Shown in pieces: positions 6,240 through 10,942 of a DNA stretch of 10,942 nt. Under the pieces are notes generated by a model. That model had not been told where the DNA came from and ran no database searches. It saw only the letters and a program-made list of their open reading frames with translations. Origin of the DNA: an uncultured Collinsella sp. Lineage in GTDB: Bacteria > Actinomycetota > Coriobacteriia > Coriobacteriales > Coriobacteriaceae. Both the position numbers and the translations under genes were made by a program. The DNA is taken from positions 1 through 10,942 of the forward strand of contig CABSMK010000051.1 of NCBI GenBank assembly GCA_902478825.1, read 5' to 3'. How positions within the stretch are numbered: the stretch's first letter is position 1; each line of letters opens with the position of its first letter.

Positions 6240-6257
6240 AGACGGCCAGCGCTCTGC

Positions 6258-6312
6258 AAGACGAAAACCGCTTGCGTGCGGTTTAGAACCAGACGCAAAC
6301 GCTTTTCGTCTT
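6258..6312 (+). repeat. Imperfect 24-bp hairpin just after the ATPase gene
   Basis: Arms 6258-6281 and 6289-6312 (starting AAGACGAAAA and ending TTTTCGTCTT) pair with 4 mismatches around a 7-nt loop. It begins 19 bp after the ATPase stop and may end its transcript, though the following TTATTT is a poor U-tract. The arms are also two members of the repeat family listed next. Confidence 0.6.
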
Positions 6313-6385
6313 ATTTGCGTCTTGATTTGAGACGTAAATATCGCTTTCGTACGGTTAATGCCAGACGTAAACGGTTTTCGTCCGG
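6289..6385 (+). repeat. Dispersed copies of a CCAGACGYAAACGSTTTTCGTC repeat motif
   Basis: Near-identical copies sit at 6289-6310 and 6361-6382, differing at 2 of 22 positions. A more diverged copy sits at about 6331-6354 and an inverted one at 6258-6281. A separate ATTTGCGTCT / AGACGTAAAT dyad covers 6313-6338. The family fills the space between the ATPase gene and the next terminator. Function unknown. Confidence 0.6.
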
Positions 6386-6406
6386 CAATACGTCCGCAAT
6401 CCAAAC

Positions 6407-6440
6407 GAAAAAGGCCCCGAGCTCGTATGAACTCGCGGCC
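6407..6440 (-). terminator. Rho-independent terminator, minus strand
   Basis: On the minus strand AAAGGCCGCGAG pairs with CTCGGGGCCTTT (one mismatch in 12, 10-nt loop), followed by TT and CG for a TTTTT tail. The plus-strand tail (TTTGTG) is weaker. It could stop read-through from the reductase gene before it reaches the ATPase gene. Confidence 0.7.
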
Positions 6441-6493
6441 TTTGTGCCACACATCTATGAGAGGAAAAATTCGATGCATACGGGCGCTACTCC

Positions 6494-6739
6494 ATGAAGC
6501 CACCCTGGGATGGCGGAAACCTCGTCGTTCCCCGCCTGATGGGCGTGCTCAAGGCATCCGTCCCCCTCTTTATCGACGTGACCGGCAAAAAGCTCGTCGA
6601 GGAAACTATCCGCACGCACCGCGATGTGGCCGACGCCATCGCCTCGCGCAATCCCACCGCCGCTCACGATGCGATGTATCTGCACCTGGTGTATAACCGC
6701 AACATGATTGCGGGGGGAGCAGAAACAAAAGGCATTTAG
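6494..6739 (+). pseudogene. C-terminal fragment of a FadR/GntR-type (FCD domain) regulator
   Basis: 81 residues resembling only the last helices of an FCD domain: THRDVADAIASRNP (about 40-53) followed by AMYLHLVYNR, where the two His match FCD metal ligands. No winged-helix part is found upstream on either strand; the frame extends back only to a stop at 6458-6460. The ATG at 6494 has no good ribosome site. A GAGAGG lies near an out-of-frame ATG at 6474 that encodes only MHTGATP before stopping. I read it as a remnant of a larger regulator gene, possibly one that once controlled the reductase to its right. A translated small protein is not excluded. It is not a copy of the GntR gene at 3887-4579; the ends differ (LHLVYNR here, LHLMPEE there). 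Confidence 0.6.
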
Positions 6740-6773
6740 GGCCCGACAATAATCTTTCTTTGGCAAAACGCAG

Positions 6774-6812
6774 GCGGCGGCTGCCCAACACACAGGGCAG
6801 CCGCCGCTTTTT
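6774..6812 (+). terminator. Strong intrinsic terminator between convergent genes
   Basis: A perfect 13-bp stem (GCGGCGGCTGCCC / GGGCAGCCGCCGC) with an 8-nt loop is followed by TTTTT on the plus strand. On the minus strand the tail is CTGCGTTTT, so it probably also ends the reductase transcript, whose stop codon is 27 bp away. Confidence 0.9.
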
Positions 6813-6838
6813 GCAATCGATTGGTGCAAAGGGGTTGA

Positions 6839-8788
6839 CTAGAGCTCGCAGGCAACCTTGTAGCCATCGCCGATGGCATCGCGGATGTTGCCGCACTTGT
6901 TGGCATCGCCCAGCACGTGGGTGGCAACACCGGCTGCAGCCAAGTCGTCGGCCAGCTTGGTATTGGGACGATAGCCCATGGCAAGCACCAGCGTATCGGC
7001 ATCGGCGATGGTGTGGACCTCACCGTCCTTCTCGTAGCTGATAGTGTCCTCGGTAATCTCGGTCACCTTGGCCTCGGTCAGCACGTGGACGCCCTTGGAG
7101 AGCATGCGCGTGATGAGCACCGCGCGACCGGCACCACCCTCGTTGGCGGCGAGCGTCTTGGTCATCTCGATGACGGTGACATCGCGATTGGCCGGCGAGA
7201 GGTCATTGACCAACGGGGCCAGGTAATCGGCCGTCTCGCAGCCAACGGTGCCGCCGCCCACGATGACGATCTTCTTGCCCGGGAAAGCCTTGCCACCCAG
7301 CAGGTCGTCAGCCGTCATAACCTGCTTAAAGCCCTGCATGAAGGCCGGAGCGATGGGCTCGGCGCCATAAGCCAGGACAACCTCGTAGCCGGCGTAGTCA
7401 CGCTGAATGTCCTCGGCAGTAAGCTCGGTGCCAAATACGCACTTCACGCCCGCCTCAGCAAGACGACGATACTGGTACTTGATCACGCGGGTGAGTTCCT
7501 GCTTTGCCGGCGGAACGGCTGCGATGCGCATCTCGCCACCCGGCTCGTCCTGCTTGTCCACGAGCACCACGTTGTGGCCGCGCTTGGCGGCAATGTAGGC
7601 TGCCTCCATGCCCGCGGGACCGGCACCCACAACCAGTACGTTCTTGGCCTCGGCGGCAGGCTCGTAGCCGGCCTCGTCGCGCTCCACGTCCGGGTTAACG
7701 GTGCAGGAGATGCGCTTGCCAAACATGATGCCGTTCAGGCAGCGCAGGCAGCCAATGCAGGGACGGATGTCGTCGGCGTTGCCGGCAGCAGCCTTGTTGC
7801 AGAACTCGGCATCGCACAGATTGGCGCGGCCCATCATGCAGATGTCGGCGGCACCGTCCTCGATCAGCTCCTCGGCAATCCAGGCCTCGTTGATGCGTCC
7901 AACGGTGGCGACGGGAATGTTGACGTGCTTTTTGATCTCACGCGAGCAAGCGGCGTGCGAGGCCTGCTGCGTGCCGGCGGCGGGAATCGCAGAGCCGCGC
8001 TTGATGGTGGTGCCGCCCGACACGTGAATCATGTCGACGCCGGCCTTCTCCAGGCGACGCGAGACGTAGATCATGTCGTTGAGGGTCAAGCCGCCATCGG
8101 TGTACTCATCGCCCGAGATACGGACGTCGATGATAAAGTCCTTGCCGCAGCGCTCGCGAATCTCGGCGATGACCTCGAGCAAGAAGCGCATACGGGCGTC
8201 GAGCGAGCCGCCGTACTCGTCGGTACGCTTGTTGTAGAGCGGAGTCAAAAAGCCGCCGAGCATACCGTGGGCGTGTGCCGCATGGACCTCGACGCCATCG
8301 ACGCCGGCCTTCTGCATACGCACGGCCGCGTCGCCAAACTGATGCGTAAGCTCGTGAATCTCATCGACCGTGATGGGGCGCGGCGCTTCGCGGGCATAGG
8401 ACGGGCCCACAAAGGACGGAGCGATCAGACGCGGCGTGCCCGGAATGTTAAAGGCCATGTAGGCGGGGTGGAAGAGCTGCGGCATGATCTTGCAGCCATA
8501 CTCGTGGACGGCCGCGGCGAGCTTTTCCCAGCCGGGGATAAACGTGTCGTCGTAGCAGCACATGTCACCCGGCAGATAGGTATAGGTGGGCTCGACCGTC
8601 ACGACCTCGGTGATGATGAGGCCCACGCCGCCCTTGGCGCGGGCACGGTAATGATCGACCAAGTCGTCGGTCACATAGCCATGATCGGCCAGGTTGGTGG
8701 ACACCGGCGGCATAAAGACGCGGTTCTTGACCTCGGTCGTACCGACCTTGATCGGGCTAAAGAGCATCGGATAGGCAGAGGACTCCAT
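6839..8788 (-). CDS. NADH:flavin oxidoreductase / 2,4-dienoyl-CoA reductase-like enzyme (OYE family, FMN, 4Fe-4S, FAD)
   Basis: 649 residues from the ATG at 8788, which has AAAGGAAG upstream; an upstream in-frame start at 8869 would add 27 unlike residues. Domains: FMN-binding Old Yellow Enzyme barrel (about 5-340) with KNRVFMPP (21-28), HAAHAHGMLGGF (169-180), RTDEYGG (188-194) and a MGRANL phosphate-site region (319-324); a 4Fe-4S site of Cys344, Cys347, Cys350 and Cys362; an FAD Rossmann motif VLVVGAGPAG (384-393); a second dinucleotide motif IVIVGGGTVG (507-516); and a closing GD motif (GDAN, 627-630). It is the FadH/BaiCD/BaiH architecture: electrons pass from NAD(P)H through FAD and the cluster to FMN, which reduces an activated C=C bond. 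The substrate (enoyl-CoA, bile acid, cinnamate or other) cannot be told. The usual GYL Tyr after the His motif is Met176. It is predicted cytosolic and monocistronic. Confidence 0.93.
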   Translation of the reverse strand: MESSAYPMLFSPIKVGTTEVKNRVFMPPVSTNLADHGYVTDDLVDHYRARAKGGVGLIITEVVTVEPTYTYLPGDMCCYDDTFIPGWEKLAAAVHEYGCKIMPQLFHPAYMAFNIPGTPRLIAPSFVGPSYAREAPRPITVDEIHELTHQFGDAAVRMQKAGVDGVEVHAAHAHGMLGGFLTPLYNKRTDEYGGSLDARMRFLLEVIAEIRERCGKDFIIDVRISGDEYTDGGLTLNDMIYVSRRLEKAGVDMIHVSGGTTIKRGSAIPAAGTQQASHAACSREIKKHVNIPVATVGRINEAWIAEELIEDGAADICMMGRANLCDAEFCNKAAAGNADDIRPCIGCLRCLNGIMFGKRISCTVNPDVERDEAGYEPAAEAKNVLVVGAGPAGMEAAYIAAKRGHNVVLVDKQDEPGGEMRIAAVPPAKQELTRVIKYQYRRLAEAGVKCVFGTELTAEDIQRDYAGYEVVLAYGAEPIAPAFMQGFKQVMTADDLLGGKAFPGKKIVIVGGGTVGCETADYLAPLVNDLSPANRDVTVIEMTKTLAANEGGAGRAVLITRMLSKGVHVLTEAKVTEITEDTISYEKDGEVHTIADADTLVLAMGYRPNTKLADDLAAAGVATHVLGDANKCGNIRDAIGDGYKVACEL

Positions 8789-8816
8789 ACAGGCTTCCTT
8801 TCGTTTGAGCCGCTCG

Positions 8817-8857
8817 GCGGCAGTTGCTAACGTACTTATCGTATCAGCAACTGCCGC
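8817..8857 (-). promoter_or_regulatory. 12-bp palindrome in the reductase promoter region (candidate operator)
   Basis: GCGGCAGTTGCT (8817-8828) and AGCAACTGCCGC (8846-8857) are perfect inverted repeats with a 17-bp spacer, 29 bp upstream of the reductase ATG. On the minus strand TTGACT (about 8868-8873) and TACGAT in the spacer resemble -35 and -10 boxes, though 20 bp apart. A repressor bound here would block transcription; a 5'-leader hairpin is the alternative. Confidence 0.55.
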
Positions 8858-8890
8858 ATTCGCAGTCAAACATGCCCAAACGCCGGTCGG

Positions 8891-9091
8891 CTAATGAATA
8901 CCGCGGCCCAAGTCTTCGACGATTTTGTCCACGCCCTTAAGTGCGGCGCACGTCTTTTTGTTGGAGCAATGCCCCGTGCAAACGCCACCCTGAGCGCAGT
9001 CGGCGCAGGTGCCCTTGCGGTAAATGCGCACGCATACCGCAACAAACGCAATACCGATAACAGCCAGTACAACAATATCGATAGGTGCCAT
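8891..9091 (-). CDS. FeoB-associated Cys-rich membrane protein
   Basis: 66 residues: one N-terminal transmembrane helix (about 4-23), a basic RIYRK stop-transfer segment, and a cytoplasmic tail with Cys29, Cys32, Cys38, Cys42 and Cys48 (C-x2-C-x5-C-x3-C-x5-C). This is the layout of the small FeoB-associated proteins that accompany feoB in Firmicutes and Coriobacteria; they are thought to help Fe(II) transport, possibly as an iron or redox ligand, but no mechanism is settled. GGAGG lies 6 nt before the ATG at 9091. It follows feoB on the same strand by 175 bp, with a terminator between them, so it may have its own promoter or depend on read-through. Confidence 0.88.
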   Translation of the reverse strand: MAPIDIVVLAVIGIAFVAVCVRIYRKGTCADCAQGGVCTGHCSNKKTCAALKGVDKIVEDLGRGIH

Positions 9092-9142
9092 AGCAAGCCT
9101 CCTCTAGTTAACCACCACTTACTTTACTCCATTCTCCACCTA

Positions 9143-9167
9143 CCAAAAAGGGACAGGTTTATTTTGG
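9143..9167. repeat. Small GGGACAG-containing hairpin, REP-like
   Basis: CCAAAA (9143-9148) and TTTTGG (9162-9167) flank AGGGACAGGTTTA. The AGGGACAGGTTTATTTTGG string recalls short repeats I associate with REP-type tyrosine transposases; this is from memory and not certain. It lies between the feoB terminator and the Cys-rich gene. Confidence 0.35.
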
Positions 9168-9204
9168 TCGGTTTTATCGGCGGAAACGCCACATCTCCCC
9201 CACC

Positions 9205-9237
9205 AAAAAGCCCGAGTGTCGCTGGGACACCCGGGCT
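9205..9237 (-). terminator. Rho-independent terminator after feoB
   Basis: On the minus strand AGCCCGGGTGTC pairs with GACACTCGGGCT (one mismatch in 12 bp, 5-nt loop), followed by TTTT and GG. It begins 29 bp after the feoB stop. Confidence 0.88.
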
Positions 9238-9266
9238 CGTGGAAAGGGGTTGATCCTTATTCGGAC

Positions 9267-10942
9267 TTAAGCGGAAACTGCGGCGGAATCGGTGTTGGTC
9301 TCGTCCTCGTCCGTCCAAGCAAACTTAGGCATGGGACGGAAAATCTGGAAGAGCATCGCGACCAGCAGCACAATGGCCACAACCGTCCAAATACCAAACT
9401 GGCCAAGGACAAGCAGGTTGTAGAACTGGTTGATGAACAGGGCGATCACCCAAGCAAAGGCGCACTCGTAGCCGATAGCGATCGCGGTCCACTTGCCGGA
9501 GTCCATCTGGTTGCGGATGGTGCCAATGGCGGCAAAGCACGGAGCGCACAGCAGGTTGAAGGCGCCGAAGGCAACGCAGGCGCCCATGGTGGGGAACATG
9601 CCGGCAAACGCGGTCCACAGGCTCGGGTCGGTCTCGCCCGCGTCGGCGACGGACAGCAGCGAACCGGCGGTGGCGACGACGTTCTCCTTGGCGACAAGGC
9701 CAGAGACGGTCAGCGCGGTTGCCTGCCAGGTGCTAAAGCCGAGCGGGGCGAAGATCCAGGCAACCAGGTTGCCCAGCATGGCGAGCACAGAGTAGTCCGT
9801 GAACTCCTCGGGGATGCCGTCCATCGCAGGCAGGAAGCCAAAGGAACCGTTATAGCTACCAAAGTTGGAGAGGAACCAAACGACGACGGTGGACGCGAAG
9901 ATGATCGTGCCGGCCTTCTTGATAAAGGCCCAGCAGCGCTCCCACACGTGCAGTGCCCAAGAGCGGATCGCCGGGAAGTGGTAGGCGGGAAGCTCCATAA
10001 CGAACGGCGTCGGGCGGCCGGCGAAGAGTTTGGTCTTCTTGAGCATGAGGCCCGAGGCGATGACGGCAAAGACGCCCAGGAAGTAGAAGAGCGGGCTGAT
10101 CCACGCGGCGGTGGTGGAAGAATCGCCGATGATGGAGCCCATGAGCAGGGCAATAATCGGCAGCTTGGCGCCACAGGGAATGAACGTGGTGGTCATGACC
10201 GTCATGCGGCGGTCCTTCTCGTTCTCGATGGTCTTGGTGGCCATGACGCCGGGGACGCCGCAGCCCGAGGACACGAGCATGGGGATGAAGGACTTACCGG
10301 ACAGGCCAAACCGGCGGAACACGCGGTCCATGATAAAGGCGACGCGGGCCATGTAGCCACAGTCCTCCAGGAAGGACAGCATCACAAAGAGCAGGAACAT
10401 CTGCGGGACGAAGCCCATGATGGCGCCAATACCGCCGACGATGCCGTCGCAGACCAGCGAATCGACCAGGCCACCGTCCTCGGTGCCACCCGCCACAAGG
10501 GCGTCGTGCACCACGGTGGTGATACCCGGGACATAGGGGCCGTACTGTGCCGGGTCGACCGAGTCGGCATTGTCGCCCGCAGCCTCGACAGCCGCGTCAT
10601 AGGCATCGCGGCCCTGACCGAGCACATACCAACCGTCGGTACCGAAGAGCTGGTCGTTGGTGAAGTCGGTCACCGTGCCGCCCAGGGTGGAAACGGCGAT
10701 GTAGTACACGCAGAACATGATGACCACAAAGATCGGCAGGCCCAGGATACGGTTGGTGACCACGCGGTCGATCTTCTCGGAAGTGCTCATCTTGGCCGGA
10801 GCCTTGGTGAGGCACTCGTCAATGATGTGGGCGATCACGCCGTAACGCTCGCCGGTGATGATGGACTCGGCGTCGTCGTCGCAGTCCTGCTCGCACTGGG
10901 CGACCAGCTCCTCCACGCGAGCAGCCTTCTCCTTGGTGAGGT
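9267..10942 (-). CDS. feoB: Ferrous iron transporter FeoB, C-terminal membrane part (5' end beyond window)
   Basis: The frame stays open to the right edge, so the N-terminal G domain lies outside; the window shows 558 codons or so, with residues LTKEKAAR preceding the GTG (Val) at 10916, which is therefore internal. Numbering from that Val: end of the cytosolic spacer (1-50), first membrane helix (58-76), an acidic periplasmic loop of about 80 residues as in Firmicutes-type FeoB, then FeoB landmarks FVPQMFLLFVMLSFLEDCGYMARVAF-type helix (169-194), the Gate motif SGCGVPG (217-223), IPCGAKLPI (246-254), TPFVMELPAYHFP (303-315) and the second Gate region LLCAPCFA (455-462). The C-terminus is polar and acidic with no Cys cluster. 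It imports Fe(II) across the inner membrane. The small Cys-rich protein downstream is its usual partner; feoA would be expected to the right. Confidence 0.97.
   Translation of the reverse strand, partial: LTKEKAARVEELVAQCEQDCDDDAESIITGERYGVIAHIIDECLTKAPAKMSTSEKIDRVVTNRILGLPIFVVIMFCVYYIAVSTLGGTVTDFTNDQLFGTDGWYVLGQGRDAYDAAVEAAGDNADSVDPAQYGPYVPGITTVVHDALVAGGTEDGGLVDSLVCDGIVGGIGAIMGFVPQMFLLFVMLSFLEDCGYMARVAFIMDRVFRRFGLSGKSFIPMLVSSGCGVPGVMATKTIENEKDRRMTVMTTTFIPCGAKLPIIALLMGSIIGDSSTTAAWISPLFYFLGVFAVIASGLMLKKTKLFAGRPTPFVMELPAYHFPAIRSWALHVWERCWAFIKKAGTIIFASTVVVWFLSNFGSYNGSFGFLPAMDGIPEEFTDYSVLAMLGNLVAWIFAPLGFSTWQATALTVSGLVAKENVVATAGSLLSVADAGETDPSLWTAFAGMFPTMGACVAFGAFNLLCAPCFAAIGTIRNQMDSGKWTAIAIGYECAFAWVIALFINQFYNLLVLGQFGIWTVVAIVLLVAMLFQIFRPMPKFAWTDEDETNTDSAAVSA

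Noticed and set aside
6234..6503. 89-residue minus-strand frame after the ATPase gene
   Set aside because: Its repeated peptide pattern comes from the DNA repeats it crosses; there is no ribosome site or known domain.
6917..8830. 637-residue open frame on the plus strand across the reductase
   Set aside because: Antisense shadow caused by GC-biased third positions; the minus strand frame has flavin, cluster and Rossmann motifs.
10914..10916. GTG as the start codon of feoB
   Set aside because: The frame is open upstream to the window edge with FeoB-like spacer sequence, and the G domain must lie upstream, so this is an internal Val.

Overview
The window reads as chromosomal DNA of a high-G+C Gram-positive gut-type actinobacterium. 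The gene content (FeoB with its Cys-rich partner, an Old-Yellow-Enzyme type flavin reductase, an actinobacterial-style glutamine synthetase, several LacI/GntR regulators and a Cdc6-like ATPase of a kind seen in gut actinobacteria) fits Coriobacteriia, most likely a Collinsella-like organism. That placement is inference; there is no rRNA here. Almost everything is transcribed leftwards (minus strand). Only the AAA+ ATPase and a regulator fragment in the middle run rightwards.

Layout in the direction of minus-strand transcription (right to left): feoB (3' part, cut by the right edge), its terminator, a small Cys-rich FeoB-associated membrane protein, a 649-residue FMN/4Fe-4S/FAD reductase with a 12-bp palindrome in its promoter region, then a plus-strand island. 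The island holds an orphan FCD-domain fragment (6494-6739), a repeat-rich stretch, and a Cdc6/STAND-like AAA+ ATPase (5148-6239) preceded by six in-phase 10-bp AT-rich repeats. Left of it lies about 570 bp of gene-free DNA with two large inverted repeats. Then come a FadR-type GntR regulator, a LacI regulator, an MntA/HepT toxin-antitoxin pair, a glutamine synthetase-like gene and, at the left edge, the N-terminal part of an atypical receiver-domain regulator.

Most interesting points: (1) the glutamine synthetase homologue keeps the fold motifs but, in a gap-free alignment of the relevant block, has lost both n1 metal-ligand glutamates (Ala184, Gly191), the n2 His (Phe240) and the flap Glu (Asp301). 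It is probably not an ordinary glutamine synthetase. It is followed by a GlnR-like regulator and preceded by a GlnR-box-like site. (2) The MntA antitoxin carries an N-terminal RelB/DinJ-type ribbon-helix-helix domain, giving one protein both operator-binding and nucleotidyltransferase functions. (3) The AAA+ ATPase is paired with a decamer array that could be an operator, iteron or phase-variable promoter. (4) There are two large palindromic elements, each possibly a mobile or RNA-structured repeat.
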